Numbered from the stretch's first letter, positions 35,470-43,401 are shown. The stretch is 64,000 nt of DNA from DASSQJ01 sp963730165 (GCA_963730165.1 CAVSQS010000001.1:372001-436000), one strand, 5' to 3'. The notes: a model not told the origin generated them from the letters alone. Made by a program: numbers and translations.

Positions 35470-35880
35470 GGCCACGAGGTGGACGCACCGGAGCGTCACC
35501 GGCTCCCAGTACGGGCGCTTCCTCATCGACGTGTTCGAGGGGTGGGCCCACCACGACGTCGGCGACGTCTTCGTGCAGATGTTCGACACGGCGCTGGCGA
35601 ACTGGCTCGGCATGCACGACGTCCGACCACGAAGTCGAGGAGGAGTACCTGCTGGGCGCCCACCTCGGCAGACACAGCCCGGTGGACCTCGCCGAGAGCC
35701 CCGCCCAGCGCGCCTTCGGCGACGCCAGGCGCGACACCCTCCCGCGGTACTGCCTCGAGTGCAAGGTGCGCCACGGCGGACGCCCGGCGAGGCCCCGAGG
35801 ACGGGTGTCCATGGGGCAGCGGCACCCCCGTGGGCGCTGCCACGGCGCCCCGCAGGGCTCGGCCCGACCTGACCCGCCGT
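35470..35880 (+). pseudogene. Remnant of an anaerobic sulfatase-maturating enzyme (radical SAM/SPASM)
   Basis: One frame encodes QYGRFLIDVFEGW, then DVFVQMFDTALANWLGM. From about 35630 a different frame continues DHEVEEEYLLG, then SPAQRAFGDARRDTLPRYC and LECKVR. These are consecutive parts of the C-terminal half of anSME-type maturases. The cysteine-rich piece between them is missing, the expected CHGGCP is reduced to HGGRP, and the whole radical-SAM N-terminus with its CxxxCxxC is absent. A frameshift and deletions are therefore certain if the identification holds. The enzyme converts the active-site Cys of sulfatases to formylglycine, and two Cys-type sulfatases lie just downstream. Confidence 0.75.
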
Positions 35881-35885
35881 CCTTT

Positions 35886-35902
35886 TCGACCCATCGGGGT
35901 GA
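35886..35902. promoter_or_regulatory. Island palindrome, copy 4 (TCGACC-N5-GGGTGA)
   Basis: It lies inside TTTCGACCCATCGGGGTGA, 19 bases repeated exactly at 38484. It ends 65 nt before the ATG of the truncated DUF6325 frame, the same distance as at 38486-38502. Confidence 0.65.
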
Positions 35903-35967
35903 CGTCCGCCGCACCAGGACCCGCCACGCTGGCAGATCACGGACCGAACGAGCAACCAGGAGACGAC

Positions 35968-36075
35968 ATGAACCCCATCGCTGCCGAGATCGACGGGATG
36001 GGCCCGGCCGATCGTCTCGTCGTCGAGTTGCCACGTGATTCGTGGTCGCACGAGGGGAGGCCCAGCAATGGCTGA
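35968..36075 (+). pseudogene. Truncated DUF6325-type gene (copy 2)
   Basis: An AGGAGACGACATG start, shared with the intact copy at 38568, opens a 35-codon frame. Its first part, EIDGMGPADRLVVELP, matches the DUF6325 N-terminus. After about 22 residues the similarity ends and the frame runs into the sulfatase start (the stop overlaps ATGGCTGA). A deletion has joined the promoter and first codons of a DUF6325 gene to the sulfatase. The short frame may now act as a leader for sulfatase translation. Confidence 0.6.
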
Positions 36076-38434
36076 CGACCTGGCTGCACGACGAGGCGTG
36101 CTTCCGATTCCGGATAGACAGCACCTGGGGCTGCTCACCTACGACGCCAAGGATCCGGACACCTCGTTCCCGCCGATCGAGCCGTTGCTTCCGCCGGCCG
36201 GTTCGCCCAACGTGCTGGTCGTCCTCCTCGACGATGTCGGGTTCGGCGCATCCAGTGCCTTCGGTGGCCCGGTTCAGATGCCGACCGCGGAGCGGTTGCA
36301 GCAGAACGGCCTGACCTACAGCCGCTTCCACACCACGGCGCTGTGCGCGCCGACGCGTGCGGCGCTGCTGACCGGCCGCAACCACCACTCGGTCGGGATG
36401 GGCATGATCACCGAGGCCGCGACGTCCGCACCCGGATCGAGCGGCGTGCGCCCGAACACCAAGGCCCCTCTGGCGACCACGTTGAAGCTGAACGGCTACT
36501 CGACCTCGCAGTTCGGCAAGTGCCACGAGGTACCGCCCTGGCAGACCTCCCCGGTCGGGCCCTTCGACGCGTGGCCGTCCGGTGGCGGAGGTTTCGAGTA
36601 CTTCTACGGCTTCATCGGAGGTGAGAACAACCAGTACTACCCCGCCCTGTACGAGGGGACGTCCCCGATCGAGCCCGAGCGCACGCCCGAGGAGGGCTAC
36701 CACCTGACCGAGGACCTCGCCGACACGGCGATCGGGTGGGTCAAGACGCAGAAGGCCCTGGGCCCGGACAAGCCCTTCTTCATGTACTTCGCCCCGGGCG
36801 CGACGCACGCACCCCACCACGTCCCGCTGGAGTGGGCGGACAAGTACGCCGGAGCGTTCTCCGAGGGCTGGGACGCCCTGCGCGAGGCGACGTTCGAGCG
36901 CCAACGGGAGCTGGGTGTCGTCGACGCGGACTCCGAGCTCACGACCCGGCCGGACGCCATCCCGGCCTGGGAGGACATGGATGAGGCGCTCAAGGCCGTG
37001 CTCGAGCGCCAGATGGAGGTCTACGCCGGGTTCCTCGAGCACACCGACCACCACGTCGGGCGGTTGGTCGACGCCCTCGAGGAGATCGGCGCCCTCGAGA
37101 ACACCCTCGTCTACTACATCATCGGCGACAACGGCGCCTCGGCCGAGGGCACCGTCAACGGCGCCTTCAACGAGATGGCCAACTTCAACGGTCTGGCCGC
37201 CATCGAGACTCCCGAGTTCATGGCCGCCATGAAGGACAAGCTGGGGACGGTCGACGCCTACAACCACTACTCGGTGGGCTGGGCCTGGGCGATGTGCGCG
37301 CCGTACCAGTGGACCAAGCAGGTGGCCTCGCACTGGGGCGGCACCCGCAACGGCACCATCGTGCACTGGCCGGCCGGTATGAAGAGCCGAGGCGAGGTGA
37401 GGTCGCAGTTCAGCCACGTCATCGACGTGGCACCGACGGTGCTCGAGGCAGCCGGACTGCCGGAGCCGATGTTCGTCAACGGGGTTCAGCAGGAGCCGAT
37501 CGAGGGCACCAGCATGCTCTACAGCTTCGACGCGGCCGAGGCCCCCGAGCGGCATGACCTGCAGTACTTCGAGATGGCCGGCAACCGCGGCATCTACTTC
37601 AAGGGCTGGAGCGCCGTCACCCGCCACAGCACGCCTTGGCTCCCCAACGAGGTGCTCCCGGCGCTCGACGACGACGTCTGGGAGCTCTACGACGGCAGCA
37701 CCGACTGGACCCAGGCGCACGACCTGGCCGCGGAGGATCCCGACCGGCTCGCCGCGCTCCAGCGGCTCTGGCTCATCGAGGCGGTGAAGTACAACGTCCT
37801 CCCCATCGACGACCGTCGCTTCGAACGGCTGAACGCGACGATCGCCGGGCGCCCCCAGCTCGTCACCGGCACGACCCAGGTGCTGTTCCCGGGGATGAAG
37901 CGGCTGAGCGAGAACAGCGTCCTCGACGTCAAGAACCGCTCGTTCAGCGTCACCGCCGCCGTCACCACTCCCGCCGGGAGCGGCACGAACGGCGTCCTGA
38001 TTGCGCAGGGAGGCCGCTTCGGCGGCTGGGCACTCTACGTCAAGGACGGTCACGCCAAGTTCGTCTACAACGTGCTCGGCATGACCGAGTTCGTCGCCGC
38101 CGCCGACGAGCCTCTGAGCTCCGGAAGCCACCAGGTCCGGGTCGAGTTCGCCTACGACGGCGGCGGCCTGGCCAAGGGCGGCGACGTGAGGCTCTACTAC
38201 GACGGGCGCTGCGTCGGAACCGGTCGGGTCGAGCAGACCCAACCCCTGATCTTCTCCGCCGACGAGACCACCGACATCGGCGACGACTACGGGATGCCGG
38301 TCAGCGTCGACTACGTCGGCGCGAGCAGGTTCAACGGGCGCATCGACGTCGTCCAGATCGACGTCGGCGACGATGACCAGTCCCACCTCATCGACCCCGC
38401 GGACGTCGCCCGGGTCGCCACCGCCCGCCAGTGA
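36068..38434 (+). CDS. Cysteine-type sulfatase (arylsulfatase family)
   Basis: This 788-residue protein has the sulfatase fold: metal ligands in LVVLLDDVGFG (near residue 55), the CAPTRAALLTG signature (near 93) whose Cys becomes formylglycine, GKCHE in place of GKWH, THAPHH, and IGDNGAS with the second Asp/Asn metal pair (near 355). A C-terminal region of about 180 residues looks like a beta-sandwich. It has no signal peptide, so it should be cytoplasmic unless exported otherwise. GGGGAGG precedes the ATG. It hydrolyses a sulfate ester of unknown type. The nearby maturase gene is broken, so activation would need an enzyme elsewhere. Confidence 0.9.
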   Translation: MADDLAARRGVLPIPDRQHLGLLTYDAKDPDTSFPPIEPLLPPAGSPNVLVVLLDDVGFGASSAFGGPVQMPTAERLQQNGLTYSRFHTTALCAPTRAALLTGRNHHSVGMGMITEAATSAPGSSGVRPNTKAPLATTLKLNGYSTSQFGKCHEVPPWQTSPVGPFDAWPSGGGGFEYFYGFIGGENNQYYPALYEGTSPIEPERTPEEGYHLTEDLADTAIGWVKTQKALGPDKPFFMYFAPGATHAPHHVPLEWADKYAGAFSEGWDALREATFERQRELGVVDADSELTTRPDAIPAWEDMDEALKAVLERQMEVYAGFLEHTDHHVGRLVDALEEIGALENTLVYYIIGDNGASAEGTVNGAFNEMANFNGLAAIETPEFMAAMKDKLGTVDAYNHYSVGWAWAMCAPYQWTKQVASHWGGTRNGTIVHWPAGMKSRGEVRSQFSHVIDVAPTVLEAAGLPEPMFVNGVQQEPIEGTSMLYSFDAAEAPERHDLQYFEMAGNRGIYFKGWSAVTRHSTPWLPNEVLPALDDDVWELYDGSTDWTQAHDLAAEDPDRLAALQRLWLIEAVKYNVLPIDDRRFERLNATIAGRPQLVTGTTQVLFPGMKRLSENSVLDVKNRSFSVTAAVTTPAGSGTNGVLIAQGGRFGGWALYVKDGHAKFVYNVLGMTEFVAAADEPLSSGSHQVRVEFAYDGGGLAKGGDVRLYYDGRCVGTGRVEQTQPLIFSADETTDIGDDYGMPVSVDYVGASRFNGRIDVVQIDVGDDDQSHLIDPADVARVATARQ

Positions 38435-38485
38435 CCTCCAGCCGAGCCGCCCCGCTCGACGCGGGGCGGGCCGGAGTCGGGAGTT

Positions 38486-38502
38486 TCGACCCATCGGGGT
38501 GA
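38486..38502. promoter_or_regulatory. Island palindrome, copy 5 (TCGACC-N5-GGGTGA)
   Basis: It is identical to copy 4 over 19 bases and ends 65 nt before the DUF6325 ATG at 38568. The surrounding promoter (CACGCTGG, then AGGAGACGACATG) also matches the 35.9-kb copy. Confidence 0.68.
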
Positions 38503-38567
38503 GGCGACCGGCCCCCTCGGGCGACACGCTGGCCAGACCGACCGACACCTACGACAAAGGAGACGAC

Positions 38568-39020
38568 ATGAGCGAGACGATCGCCGACATCGACGAGATG
38601 GGTCCCGTGGACTACCTCGTCATCGAGTTCCCCGCGGGAGCGAGCACCTTCAACGGCGAGATGGCCGAAGAGCTGAGCCGGCTCGCTCAGGAGGGGGTCA
38701 TCCGCATCCTCGATCTCCTCGTCCTGCAGAAGGCCGAGGACGGATCGGTGGAGGGCCTCGAGATCGACGACTTCGAGATGGACGCGATGCGAGCGCTCGA
38801 GACCGAGATCGCCGAGATCCTCGCCGCGGAGGACGTGGAGAACCTCGCCGCCGCGATGGAGCCGGGCAGCGTCGCCGGCGTCGTCGTGTGGGAGAACATG
38901 TGGGCCGCCCCCTTCGCGTCCGCTGCCCGACGCGCCGGCGGCCAGCTCGTCGCCGGCGGGCGCATCCCGATCCAGGCCATCGCGGCGTCCCTCGAGGCCG
39001 AGACCCAGGAGGTGAACTGA
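38568..39020 (+). CDS. DUF6325-type protein (copy 3)
   Basis: This 150-residue acidic protein has IDEMGPVDYLVIEFPAG, then RILDLLVLQKAEDGSVEGLEI and AAMEPGSVAGVVVWENMWA, nearly the same as copy 1 at 33291. AAAGGAG precedes the ATG. The island palindrome lies 65 nt upstream. A 47-codon gene follows after 1 nt and is probably co-translated. Function is unknown. The repeated pairing of this family with SHOCT-type or basic small proteins in this island suggests a shared complex. Confidence 0.78.
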   Translation: MSETIADIDEMGPVDYLVIEFPAGASTFNGEMAEELSRLAQEGVIRILDLLVLQKAEDGSVEGLEIDDFEMDAMRALETEIAEILAAEDVENLAAAMEPGSVAGVVVWENMWAAPFASAARRAGGQLVAGGRIPIQAIAASLEAETQEVN

Positions 39021-39021
39021 C

Positions 39022-39165
39022 ATGCCACTGCGACCTGCTCGAGCCGCCCGGCGAGGCGTCGTCCGCGCGCCCGTCGCCCGGACCGCTGCCACCGTGGGCA
39101 CCGCCGCCGTCGTCGCGCACGGCGTGAACCGTCGGCACGACCGCCGCGAGGACCGGCGCCGCTGA
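39022..39165 (+). CDS. Small basic protein resembling the N-terminus of a SHOCT protein
   Basis: A 47-residue frame starts 1 nt after the DUF6325 stop, with AGGAGGTGA 7 nt before its ATG, the best ribosome site in the region. It reads MPLRPARAARRGVV..., then ARTAATVGTAAVVAHGVNRR and an Arg/Asp tail. The segment matches MPGLIRGVARTAAIAGTATAV of the SHOCT protein at 39356-39667, but the linker and SHOCT helices are gone. It is either a truncated paralogue still translated or a small membrane-binding peptide. Confidence 0.65.
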   Translation: MPLRPARAARRGVVRAPVARTAATVGTAAVVAHGVNRRHDRREDRRR

Positions 39166-39204
39166 AGGTTCTGAAGCCGTCGCGGTCGTGACCGCGACAC
39201 ACGA

Positions 39205-39241
39205 GACGGGCTGGTCCGGGTCACCCCCGGACCAGCCCGTC
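39205..39241. terminator. Hairpin terminator after the DUF6325/small-protein operon
   Basis: GACGGGCTGGTCCGGG pairs with CCCGGACCAGCCCGTC (16 bp) around a 4-5 nt loop, 39 nt after the small gene. Confidence 0.75.
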
Positions 39242-39302
39242 CGCCGTACGCCGACGAGGAGAGAGCCGACACTCCCCCAGGCCCCGCCCTCGTGGGCGGT
39301 GC

Positions 39303-39338
39303 GACGGAACGGTCCGGGTCGGACCGGACCGTTCCGTC
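39303..39338. terminator. Hairpin terminator of the convergent SHOCT gene
   Basis: GACGGAACGGTCCGG and CCGGACCGTTCCGTC form a perfect 15-bp stem with a 6-nt loop, 17 nt past the stop of the leftward gene at 39356. Confidence 0.75.
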
Positions 39339-39355
39339 GGCCCTCCTGGCGTCGA

Positions 39356-39667
39356 TCAGCCCGCGAGGATCCTGGCCTTCTGCGCGGCGAACTCCTCGTC
39401 GGTCAGCACGCCCGCATCCCTCAGCTGCCCGAGCTTCTCCAGCTGGGCGAGCATGTCGTCCGTACCGGTCGCCTCCGGGGTTGGCGGTGGCGACGGCGCC
39501 GCGTAGTACTGCGGGGGCGGTTGCTCCTGGTACTGCGGGGGCGGTTCCTCGGCGGCAGCCTGGTTCGCCCACCGGTTGGCCTGTCGGCGGGAGACACGGT
39601 TGGACACAGCGGTGGCGGTTCCAGCGATAGCGGCCGTGCGCGCCACGCCTCGGATCAGTCCTGGCAT
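39356..39667 (-). CDS. SHOCT-domain protein with Pro/Gln/Tyr-rich linker
   Basis: This 103-residue protein has a basic, partly hydrophobic N-terminus (RTAAIAGTATAVSNRV), a low-complexity linker with two PPPQY repeats (from a tandem DNA duplication near 39505-39550), and a C-terminal SHOCT motif, LEKLGQLRDAGVLTDEEFAAQKARIL. It is 33 bp downstream of a DUF6325 gene on the same strand and probably co-transcribed. SHOCT modules likely oligomerise; the function is otherwise unknown. Confidence 0.82.
   Translation of the reverse strand: MPGLIRGVARTAAIAGTATAVSNRVSRRQANRWANQAAAEEPPPQYQEQPPPQYYAAPSPPPTPEATGTDDMLAQLEKLGQLRDAGVLTDEEFAAQKARILAG
39505..39550. repeat. Tandem duplication encoding the PPPQY repeats
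   Basis: TACTGCGGGGGCGGTT occurs twice within about 40 bp inside the SHOCT gene linker, giving the repeated Pro-Pro-Pro-Gln-Tyr motif. Confidence 0.7.
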
Positions 39668-39700
39668 CTCAGCTCTCCTCGAGTCGGGATCGGGTCGGGG

Positions 39701-40156
39701 TCACTCGTCGTCCTCGGCGTCCAGCGCCGCCATGAGTGCGTTGATGGGGATGCGGCCGAAGGCGACGAGCTCTCCCCCGCTGCGGCGCATCGCCGCGGCG
39801 AAGGGGCCGGCCCACGTGTTCTCGTACATCAGGACGCCTGCCGAGCATCCCGGCTCGACCGCGCTGGCCGCCTCGGCCAGGTCGTCGTCGCCGAGCAGTC
39901 CCGAGCTCGCTCCCTCGAAGACCCTCAGCTCGACCGCGTCGTCTCCGAGGTCCTGGAGGGAGAGCCCGACCACCGAACCGTCCTCGTCCTTGCGGATGAA
40001 GCACAGGTCGAGAATCCGGATGATGCCCCGGTCGACGAGGTCGACGAGCATGGGCCAGCCCTCGCCCGTCATCCGGTTGCCCGGGAACTCGATGACGATG
40101 TAGTCGACGGGTCCCATCTCGACACCGGAGCCCACGGTCCTCTGGGTGTCGGTCAT
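39701..40156 (-). CDS. DUF6325-type protein (copy 4)
   Basis: This 151-residue protein has EMGPVDYIVIEFPGN, then GIIRILDLCFIRKDEDGSVVG and AVEPGCSAGVLMYENTWAGPF. It is more divergent than copies 1 and 3 and carries extra cysteines. AGGAG precedes the ATG at 40156; an upstream in-frame ATG lacks a ribosome site. It is first in a leftward operon with the SHOCT gene and faces the large sulfatase gene across a 282-bp region with an island palindrome. Confidence 0.78.
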   Translation of the reverse strand: MTDTQRTVGSGVEMGPVDYIVIEFPGNRMTGEGWPMLVDLVDRGIIRILDLCFIRKDEDGSVVGLSLQDLGDDAVELRVFEGASSGLLGDDDLAEAASAVEPGCSAGVLMYENTWAGPFAAAMRRSGGELVAFGRIPINALMAALDAEDDE

Positions 40157-40273
40157 GTCGGACTCCTGTCGCACACGTGGTCGGTCATCTGCGCAACCTC
40201 CTGTGGTCGTCGTGGGCCGGCCCGGTGGGCCGAACCGGCAGTGCCACCATCCGGCCCCTCTGGATCATGCGCA

Positions 40274-40290
40274 TCATCCGGAGGGGATGA
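40274..40290. promoter_or_regulatory. Island palindrome, copy 6 (TCATCC-N5-GGATGA)
   Basis: This is a perfect 6-5-6 palindrome matching all 12 arm positions, in the divergent region between DUF6325 copy 4 (117 nt) and the DUF1269-sulfatase gene (148 nt). A TACGGT at 40313 could be the rightward -10. Confidence 0.65.
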
Positions 40291-40438
40291 CGACGTACCG
40301 CGCACGCGGTCATACGGTCAAGGCGTGGTCGCCGAGGGCCGCGCCGCCCGTGGCCCAGATCTCGGGAGAGGGAGGAGAGGGCAGCCCGCCGACGCCCCGA
40401 CCACGAGCGCGCGACCCCTCGACAAGGAGTGACCAAGG

Positions 40439-43345
40439 ATGGGCAACGAGACGCAGATGCTGATCGTCGCGGCGTACCAGGACCCCCAGCCGGCGCAGGA
40501 GGACTTCGACCGGCTCGTCGGGAAGGTGGCCGACAAGGAGGTCGCCACCCAGGGGATGATCCTCGTCGCGAAGGACGCCGACGGCCGCGTCACCGTGGCC
40601 GACACCGGAAACCACCTCGGGCGCAAGGGCGCCGGATGGGGTGGCGGGGTGGGAGTCCTCGTGGGGCTCTTCGCGCCACCCCTGCTCGGTGCAGTGGCGC
40701 TCGGCGGGGCCGCCGGTGGAGTCATCGGTCGCTTCACGGGCCACAAGATCACCCAGAGCATCCAGGAGAAGGTGACCGAGTCCTTGAAGCCCGGCACCGC
40801 GGTCGTCATCGGCGTGCACCCGGCGTCCCAGCGGCTCGCCGTCGAGCAGGCCCTGGCCGGTGCAGCGCTGAGGTCGGTCATCGAGTCCGACGAGAAGGGC
40901 ATCGACGAGCTCAAGCGAGCCCTCGGGGAGGCGATGGGCAAGTTCGAGCCCGACCGCACGGTGCTGCCGATCCCGGACTCGAGGTTCGGGGGCGCGTTCG
41001 GCCGCACGATCGAGCAGTCGGTGGGCGACTGGTCCATCATGGCCAGGCCACACCCTCCGGAGAACGCGCCCAACGTGCTCATCGTCCTCATCGACGACGC
41101 CGGGTTCGGCGGGCCGGACACCTTCGGCGGGGGCATCCGGACCCCGAACCTCACGCGGGTGCAGCGCAACGGCATCACCTACAACCGGTTCCACGTCACC
41201 GCCGTGTGCTCCCCCACCCGGGCCGCGCTGCTCACGGGCCGCAACCACCACCGGGTCGGGATGGGCGGCATCGCAGAGTTCCCCTCGCCGTTCCCGGGCT
41301 ACACCGGCGTCCGCCCACAGTCGTGTACCGCCCTGCCCCGGATCCTCCGGGAGAACGGCTACATCACGGGCGGGTTCGGCAAGTGGCACATGACGCCCGG
41401 CCACGAGATGGGGGCCGCAGGGCCGTTCGACCACTGGCCCACGGGATGGGGCTTCGACCACTGGTGGGGGTTCCTCACCGGGGCGGCCGGGCAGTACGAC
41501 CCGATCATCACCCAGGACAACTCCACGCTCGGCGTCCCCGAGGGCGAGGACGGCAAGCTCTACTACTTCCCCGACGACATCACCGACAAGGCCATCGAGT
41601 GGCTGCACGCCGTGCGCGCGCAGGACGCCGAGAAGCCGTGGTTCGTCTACTACTCGACCGGCGCCACCCACGCCCCCCACCACGTGGCCAAGGAGTGGGC
41701 GGACCGGTACAAGGGTCAGTTCGACGACGGGTGGGACGTCTATCGCGAGAGGACGCTCGAGCGTCAGAAGCGGCTCGGCATCGTGCCTGAGGACACCGAG
41801 CTCACCGAGCGGCCCGAGGCCTACCCCGCGTGGGACGGGCTGTCCGAGGCCGAGCGCCGGCTCTACGCCCGGCAGATGGAGGTCTTCGCCGGCTTCTCCG
41901 AGAACGCCGACTGGAACGTCGGCCGCCTCCTCGACGAAGTCGAGTCGATGGGCGAGCTCGACGACACCCTCGTCATCTACATCTGGGGCGACAACGGCGC
42001 ATCGATGGAGGGCACGCTCACGGGGTCCTTCAACGAGACGACCTTCTTCAACGGCCTGGTCCTCGACGCCGACGAGCAGCTGGCGCTCATCGAGAAGTAC
42101 GGCGGGATCGAGGAGCTCGGGGGCTTCCACACCGCGCCGCACTTCGCGGCCGCCTGGGCACACGCCAACAACGCCCCCTTCCAGTGGGGCAAGCAGATGG
42201 CCAGCCACCTCGGCGGCACGCGCGACCCGATGGTCGTCTCGTGGCCGAGCAGGATCGCCCCGGACAGCACGATCCGCAGCCAGTTCACCCACTGCACCGA
42301 CATCGTGCCCACGGTGCTCGACGTCGTGGGCATCCCGGTGCCGCGGGTCGTCGACGGCATCGAGCAGGAGCCGGTCGACGGCACGAGCATCGCGCACACC
42401 TTCGACGACGCCGACGGCGAGGAACGCCACACCGTCCAGTACTTCGAGATGTACGGGAGCCGAGCCATCTACAAGGACGGGTGGTGGGCCTGCACGAAGC
42501 TCGACAAGCTTCCCTGGGACTTCTCACCGGCGACCCTCGCCAGGTTCGCGCCCGGTGGGGAGTGGTCACCGGAGGCCGACGTGTGGGAGCTGTACTACCT
42601 CCCGGACGACTTCTCGCAGGCGCACGACCTCGCGCGGGAGAACCCCGAGAAGGTGGCCGAGCTCGTCGAGCTGTTCTGGCGGGAGGCGGAGCGCAACAGG
42701 GTGCTGCCGCTGCTCGGCGGGTTCGCGGTGTTCTTCGGGATCCTGCCGCCCATGCCCACCCGGACCCGCTTCACCTTCCACGGCGACGTGCAGAACATCC
42801 AGACCTCGATGATCCCGCGCATCATCGGCCGCTCCTACGCCATCGAGGCGCACGCGCACGTCCCGGAGGGTGGCGCCGAGGGAGTCCTCGTCGCCTTCGC
42901 CGACTTCATCGGGGGCTTCGCCCTCTGGGTCGACGGGGACGGCATCCTGCACCACACCTACCAGTTCTTGGGGGTGGAGACGTACCGCCAGGACTCCACC
43001 GAGCCCATCCCGACGGGTGATGTGACGCTGACGATGCACTTCGAGGCGGACGACGCCACCCCCGGCTCGGGCGGTGAGGTCACCCTCCTCGCCGACGGCA
43101 AGGTCATCGGCGGCGGCCGCATCCCGAGGACGATCTCGCTGATCTTCTCGACCTATGCGGGTATGGACATCGGGCGCGACAACGGCGGCGTCGTGGACCT
43201 CGACTACGAGGACCGGGCACCGTACGCGTTCACCGGGACCGTCGACCGGGTCGTCTTCGACCTCAGGCCCCAGGCGGTCGACGACGAGACCGAGCTGCAC
43301 GCGGCCACCGCCCAGGTCGCACTCGCGCACGGGGCCGCCGGCTGA
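40439..43345 (+). CDS. DUF1269-like domain fused to a cysteine-type sulfatase
   Basis: This 968-residue protein starts with about 190 residues that match the DUF1269 pattern: DADGRVTVADTGNHLGRKGAG, a Gly-rich hydrophobic hairpin (GGGVGVLVGLFAPPLLGAVALGG) and a charged helical part. A sulfatase follows with LIVLIDDAGFGG, CSPTRAALLTG (Cys near residue 257), GKWHMTPGHE, THAPHH and WGDNGAS. The C-terminal 200 residues match the extra domain of the sulfatase at 36068. The hydrophobic hairpin may tether the enzyme to the membrane. The reading frame is unbroken across the join. It has no signal peptide, and formylglycine formation is needed for activity. Confidence 0.9.
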   Translation: MGNETQMLIVAAYQDPQPAQEDFDRLVGKVADKEVATQGMILVAKDADGRVTVADTGNHLGRKGAGWGGGVGVLVGLFAPPLLGAVALGGAAGGVIGRFTGHKITQSIQEKVTESLKPGTAVVIGVHPASQRLAVEQALAGAALRSVIESDEKGIDELKRALGEAMGKFEPDRTVLPIPDSRFGGAFGRTIEQSVGDWSIMARPHPPENAPNVLIVLIDDAGFGGPDTFGGGIRTPNLTRVQRNGITYNRFHVTAVCSPTRAALLTGRNHHRVGMGGIAEFPSPFPGYTGVRPQSCTALPRILRENGYITGGFGKWHMTPGHEMGAAGPFDHWPTGWGFDHWWGFLTGAAGQYDPIITQDNSTLGVPEGEDGKLYYFPDDITDKAIEWLHAVRAQDAEKPWFVYYSTGATHAPHHVAKEWADRYKGQFDDGWDVYRERTLERQKRLGIVPEDTELTERPEAYPAWDGLSEAERRLYARQMEVFAGFSENADWNVGRLLDEVESMGELDDTLVIYIWGDNGASMEGTLTGSFNETTFFNGLVLDADEQLALIEKYGGIEELGGFHTAPHFAAAWAHANNAPFQWGKQMASHLGGTRDPMVVSWPSRIAPDSTIRSQFTHCTDIVPTVLDVVGIPVPRVVDGIEQEPVDGTSIAHTFDDADGEERHTVQYFEMYGSRAIYKDGWWACTKLDKLPWDFSPATLARFAPGGEWSPEADVWELYYLPDDFSQAHDLARENPEKVAELVELFWREAERNRVLPLLGGFAVFFGILPPMPTRTRFTFHGDVQNIQTSMIPRIIGRSYAIEAHAHVPEGGAEGVLVAFADFIGGFALWVDGDGILHHTYQFLGVETYRQDSTEPIPTGDVTLTMHFEADDATPGSGGEVTLLADGKVIGGGRIPRTISLIFSTYAGMDIGRDNGGVVDLDYEDRAPYAFTGTVDRVVFDLRPQAVDDETELHAATAQVALAHGAAG

Positions 43346-43401
43346 GTCCCGACCGGCCCCCCTCGACCGAACCGAGCTCCCCCCACCCCCGAGAAGGAGA
43401 G

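Noticed and set aside
35120..38548. 1142-codon minus-strand open frame opposite the membrane protein and sulfatase genes
   Set aside because: Its composition is Val/Gly/Asp/Arg-rich and low-information, it lies opposite a clear sulfatase, and it has no start signals or recognisable motifs.
40310..42430. 706-codon minus-strand open frame opposite the second sulfatase
   Set aside because: Shadow of the sulfatase codon bias; no motif was seen and it spans the divergent promoter.
41039..43345. Separate sulfatase gene starting at an internal ATG
   Set aside because: No ribosome site lies there and the frame is continuous from 40439, so a fusion is the simpler reading.
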